Source: Bdellovibrionales bacterium
GTDB taxonomy: Bacteria; Bdellovibrionota; Bdellovibrionia; Bdellovibrionales; UBA1609
Length of the DNA: 14,135 nt
Direction: 5' to 3'
Assembly (NCBI GenBank): GCA_028279085.1
Contig: JANQSX010000208.1
Location: 1-14,135 of the forward strand
Position numbers and translations under genes: made by a program. The first letter of the stretch is position 1. Each line of letters begins with the position of its first letter. Positions 1 to 6,911 of the stretch are shown one piece after another. The notes under the pieces are model-generated. The model worked only from the letters and a program-made list of their open reading frames with translations. It was not told the origin of the DNA and ran no database searches.

Positions 1-50
1 TCCTGTCTCCCCGATATAAGTATCTGAAATTATAAGATTTTTTATATTTG
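1..50 (+). repeat. Right end of interspersed direct repeat, copy 0 (cut by window edge)
   Basis: The first bases (TCCTGTCTCCCCGA, then TAAGTAT, TGAAATTATA and an AT-rich tail) match the right end of the repeat copy at 1491-1670, which has TCCTGTCTCCCCGA, TAAGTAT, TGATATTATA and a similar tail. Only the last third of the unit is present, so the rest should lie left of the window. The end at about base 50 is approximate because the similarity fades in AT-rich sequence. This copy sets the left boundary of the first ATPase module. Confidence 0.7.
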
Positions 51-163
51 AAAAACCGTATTCTGTAATCCTCTATATTTTGTTCATCAAGTGCGGACAC
101 AAAAATTACATTAAAAAGAGCACTATTACACCCATTTAAAAAATATTTTTCTCGTTGTAACAT
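1..163 (-). CDS. Possible small hypothetical protein, 3' end off the window
   Basis: The minus strand is open from a stop at 203-205 to the window edge. An ATG at 163 follows an AGGAAGAG sequence at a workable distance, giving at least 54 residues that begin MLQREKYFLNGCNSALFN. The composition (mixed charged and aromatic residues) looks protein-like, but I recognise no family. It starts 28 bp after the end of the ATPase gene on the same strand, so the two could be co-transcribed. Its visible C-terminal part is encoded inside the repeat at 1-50. If the missing part resembles the copy at 1491-1670, the frame would close about a dozen codons further on. It could instead be chance reading through a decayed region. 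Confidence 0.35.
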   Translation of the reverse strand, partial: MLQREKYFLNGCNSALFNVIFVSALDEQNIEDYRIRFFKYKKSYNFRYLYRGDR

Positions 164-191
164 CCATATATACTCTTCCTGTTTCAACTCA

Positions 192-1358
192 TCAAGTTTT
201 GGTTAATATCTGTCCTATATCCCTCCATGAAAGAACATTTGTCTCTTTTCGGATTTGCCTTTCTCTCCCAGAGTAAATCAAGTAAGACTTTATTTTTTCA
301 TTCGTAATTTTGTTAAAGTAATTTATATTTTTAAAAAAATCCTGAGATAATGTCCGACCTGATTTTGCCTCTATAACTTTTAAAACTTTACCTTCAATTA
401 AAAAGTCAATCTCAAAACCCCTCTTATCTCTCCAAAAGTAAATTGAGGACTTTTCTCCAAGGTTAAAAAAATGTTTTTCTAACTCCATAAAAATAAAATT
501 TTCAAATAAAAACCCTTTTAAGGAGTGGGTATTAATCTCTTCTGGTTTTTTTATAGAAAGAAGACGGCAAAGGAGTCCTGTATCATAAAAAAATATTTTT
601 GGGGACTTTATAAGTCTTTTATTAAAATTTTTATAATAGGGCGGCAGCTTTTTAATAATGAAGCTGCTTTCTAAAAGAGAGAGCCAGGATTTGGCTGTAT
701 TTTGAGAAAGACCACAGTCATTAGCCAAAGATTGAAAGTTAACAAGCTGTCCAACTCTGCCCGCCAGCATCTTTAAAAAAGTATTAAATTGTCCCAGGTT
801 ACTGATATTTTTAATGAGCCTGACATCCTTATTAACATAGGTGTCTATGTAGTTATCAAACCAGTGACTTGTTTTTATATCTTCTGTATGCAGTTGAGGA
901 TAAAAACCCTTGAAAATAAGACGATACAGATTTTTCAACTCCTTGCAAGAACTTAACTCTTTCATAGATAAGGGGAGCAAACGCAGTAAAGAAACTCTAC
1001 CTGCCAAGGATTGAGTGAGTTTTTCTTCCAGTAAAAACTGGTTGGACCCTGTTAAAATAAATTGCCCTTTTCTTCGATCTCTATCCACCTTTGTTTGTAT
1101 ATAGGATAAGAGATGGGGAGTTCTTTGAACTTCATCAATGATTGTGCCTGAACTGTAGGTTTTCAAAAAACCTTTTGGGTCTTGCAAACAAAATTCCCTG
1201 TTGTCCAGATCCTCCATAGATATATACTTTTTCTTTGGAAAAGCCTTTTTAGCCAAAGTGGTTTTCCCGGATTGTCTGGGGCCTAAGATGGCCGTAACAG
1301 GGTATTCTTTAGCCGATCTTTTCAGTTCTTTTACAAGAAGTCTTGGTATATAAGTCAT
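192..1358 (-). CDS. ATP-binding protein, AAA_14/DUF4143 family (first copy)
   Basis: This 388-residue protein has the usual length and layout of the AAA_14-DUF4143 ATPases. The N-terminal P-loop domain has Walker A GPRQSGKTT at 26-34, a Walker B strand ending in IIDE at 73-76, and a sensor-like LTGSN. A helical, winged-helix-like middle follows. The C-terminal DUF4143 domain contains EIDFL (316-320) and IEAK (329-332), a spacing like the D...ExK core of PD-(D/E)XK nucleases. Family members are common on mobile and defence-type DNA, but their cellular role is poorly defined and I assign none. The start fits family N-termini (xYIPR), although the only purine-rich site, AGGA, sits very close to the ATG. 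A strong palindrome lies 25 bp upstream. No partner gene is obvious apart from a possible small ORF downstream. It is clearly related in architecture to the ATPase at 5212-6348. Confidence 0.85.
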   Translation of the reverse strand: MTYIPRLLVKELKRSAKEYPVTAILGPRQSGKTTLAKKAFPKKKYISMEDLDNREFCLQDPKGFLKTYSSGTIIDEVQRTPHLLSYIQTKVDRDRRKGQFILTGSNQFLLEEKLTQSLAGRVSLLRLLPLSMKELSSCKELKNLYRLIFKGFYPQLHTEDIKTSHWFDNYIDTYVNKDVRLIKNISNLGQFNTFLKMLAGRVGQLVNFQSLANDCGLSQNTAKSWLSLLESSFIIKKLPPYYKNFNKRLIKSPKIFFYDTGLLCRLLSIKKPEEINTHSLKGFLFENFIFMELEKHFFNLGEKSSIYFWRDKRGFEIDFLIEGKVLKVIEAKSGRTLSQDFFKNINYFNKITNEKIKSYLIYSGRERQIRKETNVLSWRDIGQILTKT

Positions 1359-1382
1359 TTCCTAATAAGGATACAGGAAAAT

Positions 1383-1415
1383 GGACAGATATGCAATTGT
1401 ATTGCAGATCTGTCC
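1383..1415. promoter_or_regulatory. Strong interrupted palindrome upstream of the first ATPase
   Basis: An 8-bp arm GGACAGAT and an inner 6-bp arm TGCAAT pair with ATTGCA and ATCTGTCC around a 3-base centre, with one unpaired base on each side. That makes 14 paired positions within 33 bp. It begins 25 bp upstream of the ATPase start codon, where an operator would be expected. On the minus strand a TACAAT hexamer lies inside it, but I see no convincing -35 box. It is not followed by a T-run, so a terminator is less likely. The ATPase itself has a winged-helix-like segment and could bind here, which is inference. Confidence 0.6.
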
Positions 1416-1490
1416 AAAACGGGGGAAGTTACTGCTAACAACCACCTTAGAGTACAATGGTCAAGCTGCACAACTTCTTAATTTTTTATA

Positions 1491-1670
1491 AAATCTTTAC
1501 AGGAAATTTACGGGATGTTCTGGTTAGGAAAGGGCAGAAGCGGTTAGCAACGGGAAGTAAGAGTGGTTTTTTGTTGAACGGTTCCGTTATTTTTGACTTT
1601 TGAAACCCTTCCCCTGCGTCCTGTCTCCCCGACCATTTCATAAGTATTTGATATTATAGGATATTTTATT
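1491..1670 (+). repeat. Interspersed direct repeat, copy A (~180 bp)
   Basis: This copy aligns without gaps to copies B (4923) and C (6428) from AAATCTTTAC through GCGTCCTGTC, roughly 135 bp, with scattered substitutions. It then aligns more loosely over a TAAGTATnTGA-like AT-rich tail. Its right part matches the fragment at 1-50 better than it matches B or C, suggesting two subfamilies. It separates the first ATPase from the AlbA_2/AbiE module. The left part holds two TTTACGGG-like boxes close together. I find no transposase, no target-site duplication and no clear terminal inverted repeats. Confidence 0.9.
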
Positions 1671-1858
1671 AAATATTCCTACGGGATTTTCCTGAAGCGG
1701 TTTTAAAACAAGATAGGCTGATTACATCGGAAACGACTACCTATTAAAGAGAAAGGAGTTTTCTATATCATCTCTGAATCTAAAAATACCATATTGTTTT
1801 GTTCTGGTTAAGTCCCTTGCTTTATAGAAAAGAAACCCTACAATATAAAAGGCTAAGA

Positions 1859-3037
1859 ATGAAAAAACCTACTCCTTTAAAAAACCTTCAATCTGTCCTC
1901 AAAAAAGGGGAAGACTACAAAACTGAGTTTAAAGAAACAGTAGATAACAATCTTGATAGAGAGATAGTTGCTTTTGCTAATGCCCCCGGAGGACGAATTT
2001 ACATTGGAGTCACAGATGAAGGCAAAATAAAAGGTGTAAATATAACAAATAAACTAAAACGCAAGATAGAAAACATTGCCAAAAACTGTGACCCTAAAAT
2101 TCCTGTTTCATTTCAAGAAATAAAAAAAGAAAAAATTTTAATAATAGAAGTTAAAGAGAGCGAAGATAAACCTCATTGTGGTACTTCAAATTTTTATATT
2201 AGATCAGGCTCTACTTCTCGGGAATTGAGAACAAGAGAAATAAGAGAATTTATGGAGACAGAAGATCTTTTAAGTTTTGATACAGTTTCCTGCAAACAGT
2301 TTAATTTCAAAAAAGACTTTGATAAGAAAAAACTGTTTTCCTTTATGGACAGGACTGGAACCAAATACAGCAAGAGAAATTACACTCAGATATTGGAAAA
2401 CTTAGAAGTAGCAAAAAGACAAGGCTCAAAAATTATTCTCAATAATGCAGGAGCATTATTCTTCTCTAAAAATTTAGAAAGGATATTTTTGCATACAGAA
2501 ACATCTTGTGCTCTTTTTAAGGGAACAGACAAATCTCATGATATAATTGATAGAAAAATTTTCAATGAAGATATAATAAGTAATGTTGAATACTCAATGC
2601 ATTTCTTAAAACGGAATTTGCGCTTGGAGTATAAATTTCCCAAAGGGCAATTGCGTCGGGAGGAAGTTTTGGAAATACCAGAAGAAGCTTTACGGGAAGC
2701 TTTGCTTAATGCCGTAACTCATAGAAATTACATATTTGAAAGCACCTCTGTAACAGTTGAAATTTTTGATGATAGAGTTGAAATATATAACTTTGGAGTA
2801 CTGCCAAAAAAATTAAAAAGATCAGAATTTGGAAAGAAAAGTGTTTTTAGAAATCAGTTAATTGCAGATCTTATGATAAAAGCTAAATATATTAATGGAA
2901 GAGGCACTGGAGTAAAAAAAATGAGAAGATTAGTTAGAAAAGCAGGTTTGAAACCTATTAAATTTGAATTTTCCAATTTCACAACAGTAACATTTTATAG
3001 AAGGCCGCTTCCAGGTGGAAATTTTATTGCCAATTAA
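1859..3037 (+). CDS. AlbA_2 (Schlafen-type) / RecG-C-like DNA-binding regulator
   Basis: This 392-residue protein has the standard two-part layout of so-called RecG-like or divergent AAA_4 transcriptional regulators. The N-terminal AlbA_2 domain carries E-F-K at 23-25 followed by REIVAFANAPGGRIYIGV. The C-terminal GHKL-type ATPase-like region has REALLNAVTHRNY at 279-291 and a GRGTG glycine box at 347-351. Despite database names it lacks helicase motifs. I chose the ATG at 1859 because an AGG precedes it by 6 nt and the AlbA_2 domain then begins normally; an in-frame extension to 1799 would only add sequence with no domain match. A possible promoter (TTGCTT, 16 bp, TACAAT at 1839-1844) sits very close. 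It converges on the AbiE pair within one repeat-bounded module and may regulate it, which is inference. Confidence 0.85.
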   Translation: MKKPTPLKNLQSVLKKGEDYKTEFKETVDNNLDREIVAFANAPGGRIYIGVTDEGKIKGVNITNKLKRKIENIAKNCDPKIPVSFQEIKKEKILIIEVKESEDKPHCGTSNFYIRSGSTSRELRTREIREFMETEDLLSFDTVSCKQFNFKKDFDKKKLFSFMDRTGTKYSKRNYTQILENLEVAKRQGSKIILNNAGALFFSKNLERIFLHTETSCALFKGTDKSHDIIDRKIFNEDIISNVEYSMHFLKRNLRLEYKFPKGQLRREEVLEIPEEALREALLNAVTHRNYIFESTSVTVEIFDDRVEIYNFGVLPKKLKRSEFGKKSVFRNQLIADLMIKAKYINGRGTGVKKMRRLVRKAGLKPIKFEFSNFTTVTFYRRPLPGGNFIAN

Positions 3038-3143
3038 TAATAAAAATTAAAAACACAGAAGCCAAAAACATAATCCACAAATTGATTACTCTTAAAGAGA
3101 TAAAAAAGTTCTTTCTTCTGTATCTAAACAGCAGAAAGACTTT

Positions 3144-4025
3144 TTATAGCGATTTAGAAATTTCTTTCTCGAGAATTTTTAACCAGTTCCATGCTTGTTC
3201 AAAATCAAACTCTTCAAAGTCCTTTTTGCGTAGTACCGGTTTTAAGTCTGTCTGTAATTGATCCAAAAGTGCTTCTTTTCGCTTATCAGATAGATCTATC
3301 TTTAGATTTAAAGTTTTTATTTTATATTTAACCATTGGAGCAATATCATGAATTTTTATAAATCCGTGAGGTTCTTCTATGAGACGCCTTTTCAGAGCAT
3401 AATGAATATCAAAAATATCTCTGATAGCTGGCTTTTCTCTGGAAAGTGCCGCTCTAATCTTTTCACTATAAGCTTCCTTAAGACTTAAACCTACTAAATG
3501 AAAATCTGGCAGAACAGGCTTTTGTGAAATGGGATTTGTAAGGAGAGTTTTTGCCTTTAAAGTCTCTCTTTCCCAAACTTTTTCATGAATTCCAAATTCT
3601 ACTTTAATTGTTTTCTTGTCTTCATCAATTAAAGAGTGATATCCTATTTCAGCACTATATAAACGACTCTCGTTGTGTTCTTCAAACGACTTTGAAAAAA
3701 CTAGAGATAGATTTTTAACAGTTTCATTCACACATTTTTTAGAAACTTGAGCTAAGTAACTTCTTTTCTTTCTGGAGAATTTGGCTGGATCTGAAACAGA
3801 AAAATCCAGGTCCTCACTTAACCTATAAAATCCAACATGGCACTTATTGAGAAGAGTGCCTCCCTTGAAAATTAAAAAACAATCCTTTGACCGAAAAATC
3901 TCTTTAAGAATGAGCGAGCAATAATAATCCTTTTCTATTAAAGATTCAGAAAATCCTGAATTTTTAGCAGTCTCTCTGATCGCTTCCACAAATTGTATTT
4001 CATTTTCATGATAAAAGGTTGACAT
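3144..4025 (-). CDS. abiEii: AbiEii-type nucleotidyltransferase toxin (type IV TA)
   Basis: This 293-residue nucleotidyltransferase of the AbiEii/AbiGii/MenT superfamily keeps its catalytic signature: KGGTLL with G55-G56-T57, then RLSEDLDF giving the D72-x-D74 metal-binding pair. Later motifs are VEFGIHEK and EAYSEKIRAAL followed by RDIFDIHYAL, the usual helical lysine and RDxFD region. In characterised relatives the toxin transfers nucleotides to tRNA or other targets and is held in check by AbiEi. The ATG at 4025 is preferred because GGGGAG lies 9 nt upstream; an in-frame TTG at 4031 is too near that site. The start overlaps the end of AbiEi by 20 bp, implying translational coupling. The key residues are all present, so the toxin is probably active. 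Confidence 0.88.
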   Translation of the reverse strand: MSTFYHENEIQFVEAIRETAKNSGFSESLIEKDYYCSLILKEIFRSKDCFLIFKGGTLLNKCHVGFYRLSEDLDFSVSDPAKFSRKKRSYLAQVSKKCVNETVKNLSLVFSKSFEEHNESRLYSAEIGYHSLIDEDKKTIKVEFGIHEKVWERETLKAKTLLTNPISQKPVLPDFHLVGLSLKEAYSEKIRAALSREKPAIRDIFDIHYALKRRLIEEPHGFIKIHDIAPMVKYKIKTLNLKIDLSDKRKEALLDQLQTDLKPVLRKKDFEEFDFEQAWNWLKILEKEISKSL

Positions 4026-4827
4026 TTTCAATCACTCCCCACTTTTTATTTATAGGCCCTACATTATTTTTAGGGTCAAGTGGCACTAAAAATTTTGTTT
4101 TAGGTATTTTCTTTTTTAATCGGTTGATAACCCTTTGTGAAATTTCCAATTCATTCAGTACCCAACCTATTCTTTTTTGACTCATTGTATTTCCGTATTT
4201 AATGGTTATATTCACTAACTTTTCTGGACTGATTTTTTTATTTCGTACAGCAATAGCTATCCAATCATAAGCTTTAGGTAAAGTTCCATATTTTTTATAA
4301 TCATAAACAGCATCAAGTAGGGTTTGTTCAGCGGAACTAATTAAAGCCGGTTCTGATTTTTTGACTCCATAAGGTGCTCGTTCTTTCATATCACCCAATC
4401 GATTTTCAATAACTTTCACAAAATCCAAATGATACTGAAGTATATACAGTTTTTTAGAGACTTTGTTATTATACACAGTAAACCAGGCAGATACTTGATC
4501 AGAATATCCATACAAGTTAAATATGGCTGGTCCACTTATCTGAAATTTTGCATCCAAGTTTCTCATATACTTACTAATTACTAGATAAGGAGAAGGAGAC
4601 CAACTACCACCTAAAGGGATTCTTGGAGGCACCAGATAGAGACCTCGCCAGAGTTTTACAATGATTCCACTGGAAGACAAATTATAAAGTAAATCCGCTT
4701 CCTGTTTGGCAGAAAGACCTTTTACTCTCGCAAAGTCTCCTGTTTTAACTTGTTCTTTATTTTCCAATTGAGTCCATGCAAAAAACTGCGTCTCTAAAGG
4801 ACCTAATGTAATACTTCCTGTTTTCAT
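4006..4827 (-). CDS. abiEi: AbiEi-type antitoxin / winged-helix autorepressor
   Basis: This 273-residue protein matches AbiEi antitoxins in length, in its position directly before AbiEii, and in an N-terminal winged helix (VKTGDFARVKGLSAKQEADL, then a wing with KLWRGLYLVPP). The C-terminal domain has the SAEQTLLDAVYDYKKYG helix typical of the family. AbiEi proteins usually repress their own promoter and neutralise AbiEii. The reading frame stays open upstream to 4992, but that part crosses the repeat at 4923-5103 and encodes an unrelated hydrophobic stretch, so it is rejected. An ATG at 4848 is possible but lies upstream of a perfect TATAAT (4840-4835). That box is 7 nt before the ATG at 4827, which points to 4827 and a leaderless mRNA. 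No ribosome binding site precedes either ATG. Confidence 0.82.
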   Translation of the reverse strand: MKTGSITLGPLETQFFAWTQLENKEQVKTGDFARVKGLSAKQEADLLYNLSSSGIIVKLWRGLYLVPPRIPLGGSWSPSPYLVISKYMRNLDAKFQISGPAIFNLYGYSDQVSAWFTVYNNKVSKKLYILQYHLDFVKVIENRLGDMKERAPYGVKKSEPALISSAEQTLLDAVYDYKKYGTLPKAYDWIAIAVRNKKISPEKLVNITIKYGNTMSQKRIGWVLNELEISQRVINRLKKKIPKTKFLVPLDPKNNVGPINKKWGVIENVNLLS

Positions 4828-4834
4828 ATTTTTT

Positions 4835-4862
4835 ATTATACTCGACATTTTGACGAATACAA
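4835..4862 (-). promoter_or_regulatory. Predicted abiE promoter
   Basis: On the minus strand a weak -35 (TTGTAT) is followed after 16 bp by a perfect TATAAT at 4840-4835. Transcription would begin about 7 nt later, at or next to the ATG at 4827. No clear operator dyad was found beside it, although AbiEi relatives autorepress. Confidence 0.45.
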
Positions 4863-4922
4863 GAAAAAATATAAAAATTAGAGATTCTATGAGAAGAAGA
4901 GTTCGGGCCGAAAAAATACGAC

Positions 4923-5103
4923 AAATCTTTACGGGAAAATTACGGGATACTCCGGTTAGGAGAGGGAAGAAGCGGTTAGCAACCGGAAGCAAGAATGGTT
5001 TTTTGTTGAACGGTTCAGTTATTTTTGACTTTTGAAACCCATCCCTTGCGTCCTGTCCGCTGATATTCTAAGTACATGAAATTGAAGGAATTTTTATAAA
5101 AAT
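4923..5103 (+). repeat. Interspersed direct repeat, copy B (~180 bp)
   Basis: By my manual alignment this copy differs from copy C at about 16 positions plus a 2-base length difference near the end, so they are about 91% identical. The right 100 bp is nearly identical between the two. It lies between the abiE promoter and the 3' end of the second ATPase. A short hairpin (CGGTT-AGC-AACCG) and an odd palindrome (TGAACGGTTCA) seen here are broken in copy C, so they are not a conserved fold. The AT-rich stretch that follows, up to 5211, holds no gene I can support. Confidence 0.92.
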
Positions 5104-5211
5104 AACATATCCGAAAGAGGAAAGAACAGATTGTTCCTCCCTGTAAACAGAGGTCAGAGAATTGATGTAAATAGCGTGTTTTATGGTTAAAGTTAAAACA
5201 ATAAAAGTCAG

Positions 5212-6348
5212 TTATCGGTCCAATAAAAAATTTTCTGTGTTAGACAAAAATTTTTCATAATTATTCCTATCAATAAAAACAGGGTGGGCCTTCTTGAATT
5301 TATTTAAAAAAGCTTCCATCCCTGATACTATTTTTCTCTTTCCAAATTTCACTTCAATCCCGTAAATCTTATTTTTAAAGTAAAAGATAAAATCGACTTC
5401 TTTGTTCCTGTCTCTCCAATAATAAAGCTCACCAGGAAGACGTAAAAGCTGTGCCCCCACTGTAGCTTCAAAAACACGAGAGGTTATATTGCCCTGGTGA
5501 CTAAATAAGGAAAAACAAGGGCAAAGAGGTATAAATTTGGGGGAACTGGATTTTATTTTTATAGCTTTAGATGAGAATTTCTCTAAAGATTTAAATAAAA
5601 AAGCTTTCTCGTAAAAAGAGATATAGGTTTTTATAAGATCTGTATTACCCTTGCTTTGAAGCTGCCCTAAGAGTTTTGTATAGCTTATCTCCTGAGCGGG
5701 GTAGTTACACAAAATATTGAAAACCTGTTTAAATAAGGATGGTTTTTGAATGTGAGAAAAAGGAAGAATATCCATATTAATAACAGGTTCAATAATAGAC
5801 CTTTTTATAAAGTTCTCAAATACTTCCTTCTTCTTGATAAATTGGTAAGAGCCAGGATAACCTCCCACTTCTAAAAATTTTTCGAGAGAAATAGGGATGA
5901 GTTTTTTTGTTTCTAAAAAATTCCAATGAGGAACATTAATAACTTGATAACGACCCGTTAAGCTTTCTGTGAGTCCTTTTTGAATTTTAAGAGAACTTGA
6001 TCCTAATAAAATAAATCTTATTGTTTTATACTTTGAAGATCTGGATTTTTCATCCCAGATTTTTTTTATGATCTCTGACCAATTTCTTATTTTTTGAATT
6101 TCATCAATAACAAAATAAGTGACTTTTTTATCACAAGCTTTTTGCCATTCACTTAATATCCAAGAGAATTCATTTTCCAAAACACCATCCGCTGAAATAT
6201 AATGATAAGGCTTTTTTTGTGATTTTAAAAAATGGATCACCCCTGTTGTTTTTCCGACCTGCCTTGGCCCTTGTATGACTTGGATTAGATTACCAATAGA
6301 CAAATTAGATTTCAGTGTTTTTACAAAAGGTAATTTAATAATTTTCAT
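5212..6348 (-). CDS. ATP-binding protein, AAA_14/DUF4143 family (second copy)
   Basis: This 378-residue protein shares the family architecture of the protein at 192-1358. It has Walker A GPRQVGKTT at about 27-35, a Walker B strand VIDEIQK, a sensor-like LLGSSS, and a C-terminal DUF4143 domain with YYWRDRNKEVDFIF followed by GIEVKFGK, a nuclease-fold-like D...ExK pattern. The two differ widely in the middle region, so they are distant paralogues and not a recent duplication. The ATG at 6348 is preferred. The frame continues to 6387, but that start would lie at or before the predicted transcription start (about 6382) and inside an operator. No good ribosome binding site is visible. The function is unknown beyond ATP binding, and autoregulation through the tandem dyads upstream is possible. 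Confidence 0.85.
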   Translation of the reverse strand: MKIIKLPFVKTLKSNLSIGNLIQVIQGPRQVGKTTGVIHFLKSQKKPYHYISADGVLENEFSWILSEWQKACDKKVTYFVIDEIQKIRNWSEIIKKIWDEKSRSSKYKTIRFILLGSSSLKIQKGLTESLTGRYQVINVPHWNFLETKKLIPISLEKFLEVGGYPGSYQFIKKKEVFENFIKRSIIEPVINMDILPFSHIQKPSLFKQVFNILCNYPAQEISYTKLLGQLQSKGNTDLIKTYISFYEKAFLFKSLEKFSSKAIKIKSSSPKFIPLCPCFSLFSHQGNITSRVFEATVGAQLLRLPGELYYWRDRNKEVDFIFYFKNKIYGIEVKFGKRKIVSGMEAFLNKFKKAHPVFIDRNNYEKFLSNTENFLLDR

Positions 6349-6365
6349 ATTAATATAATATAATG

Positions 6366-6410
6366 AAATAATAGATACGTCTATCATTTTAATAGATGTA
6401 TCTATTATTT
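6366..6410. promoter_or_regulatory. Tandem dyad operators at the second ATPase promoter
   Basis: Two 19-bp arms (6366-6384 and 6392-6410) are reverse complements with a single mismatch. Each arm is itself a small dyad with an ATAGA-N4-TCTAT core; the right one, AATAGATGTATCTATT, is perfect. The repeated half-site and the overlap with -35/-10 spacing and the transcription start fit a repressor binding as two dimers. Confidence 0.65.
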
Positions 6411-6416
6411 TGTCAA
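6389..6416 (-). promoter_or_regulatory. Predicted promoter of the second ATPase gene
   Basis: A perfect -35 TTGACA (6416-6411), a 16-bp spacer and a TATTAA -10 (6394-6389) read on the minus strand. The expected start is near 6382, leaving about 34 nt before the ATG at 6348. One operator fills the spacer and the other covers the start point. The -35 lies only 11 bp from repeat copy C. Confidence 0.6.
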
Positions 6417-6427
6417 TTATTATAAAT

Positions 6428-6610
6428 AAATCTTTACGGGAATTTTACGGTATACTCTGGTTAGGAGCGGGAAAAAGCGGTTACTGGCGGGAAGCAAAAG
6501 TGGTTTTTTGTTAAACAGTTCAGTTATTTTTGACTTTTGAAACCCATCCCTTGCGTCCTGTCTGCTGATATTCTAAGTACATGAAATTGAAGGAATTTTT
6601 ATATAAAAAT
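6428..6610 (+). repeat. Interspersed direct repeat, copy C (~180 bp)
   Basis: This is the last copy in the array and closest to copy B. Its left 80 bp has diverged, including a cluster of changes near 6482-6486, while the right 100 bp is almost unchanged. It separates the divergent ATPase and RelB/RelE modules. No further copy is found after RelE, so the array seems to end here on the right. Confidence 0.92.
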
Positions 6611-6631
6611 GTGGGGAGCTAATAACCAATA

Positions 6632-6660
6632 TTGACAATAAGTTACTCTTGAGTTACTCT
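6632..6660 (+). promoter_or_regulatory. TTGACA box and tandem 9-bp repeats upstream of relB
   Basis: A perfect TTGACA at 6632-6637 is followed by two direct copies of AGTTACTCT (6641-6649, 6652-6660) with an 11-bp period, about one helical turn. An ACTC-TT-GAGT dyad spans their junction. No good -10 sits at the right distance: TAAAAT at 6666 is too far, and the hexamer at 17 bp is poor. Tandem half-sites are what a ribbon-helix-helix antitoxin would bind. Confidence 0.45.
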
Positions 6661-6689
6661 CCATTTAAAATAAATTAAGGAGAAATGAA

Positions 6690-6911
6690 ATGCCGTCCGT
6701 TAAAAAAAGAATAAACCTAACAGTCGATGATAAAACTTATTCCGTTTTACAAATACTATCTGGAAAAACACAACAGAAAATCTCCACTGTCAGTTTAAAT
6801 CTCATTCAGCAAGCTTTAGAATTACAAGAAGACATTTATTTTTCTAAACTGGCTGATGAGCGTTTATCCCAAAAACAAAAACGAGTCTCCCATGACAAGG
6901 CTTGGAAGTAG
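6690..6911 (+). CDS. RelB-like ribbon-helix-helix antitoxin
   Basis: This 73-residue protein fits a ribbon-helix-helix antitoxin. The strand KKRINLTV is followed by helix DDKTYSVLQILSG, then STVSLNLIQQALEL, and a charged, probably flexible C-terminal tail that would wrap the toxin. Family proteins neutralise the adjacent RelE-type toxin and repress the operon. The ATG at 6690 has an excellent AAGGAG 7 nt upstream; an ATG at 6685 is out of frame. Its stop overlaps the preferred toxin start by one base. Assignment rests on the fold pattern and on the toxin next door. Confidence 0.8.
   Translation: MPSVKKRINLTVDDKTYSVLQILSGKTQQKISTVSLNLIQQALELQEDIYFSKLADERLSQKQKRVSHDKAWK

Noticed and set aside
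1491..1670. Repeat as a classical integron attC site
   Set aside because: GTTRRRY-like heptamers occur (GTTGAAC or GTTAAAC), but no matching RYYYAAC partner with complementary inner arms is conserved between copies. At 180 bp the unit is also longer and not palindromic at its ends.
1678..1705. Possible extra degenerate start of a repeat copy (CCTACGGGATTTT then GAAGCGGTT)
   Set aside because: Short boxes resemble the left end of the repeat, but the match covers only about 25 bp with gaps, too little to call a further copy.
3038..3143. Bidirectional terminator between the convergent AlbA_2 and AbiEii genes
   Set aside because: Only a 5-bp CTCTT/AAGAG stem and AT-rich runs are present, with no stable stem and T-run on either strand.
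4850..5035. Plus-strand ORF of 61 codons as a gene
   Set aside because: It is mostly repeat copy B plus the abiE promoter region, has no strong ribosome binding site, and the equivalent frame in copy C has a stop and no start codon. It is kept only as a finding about the repeat.
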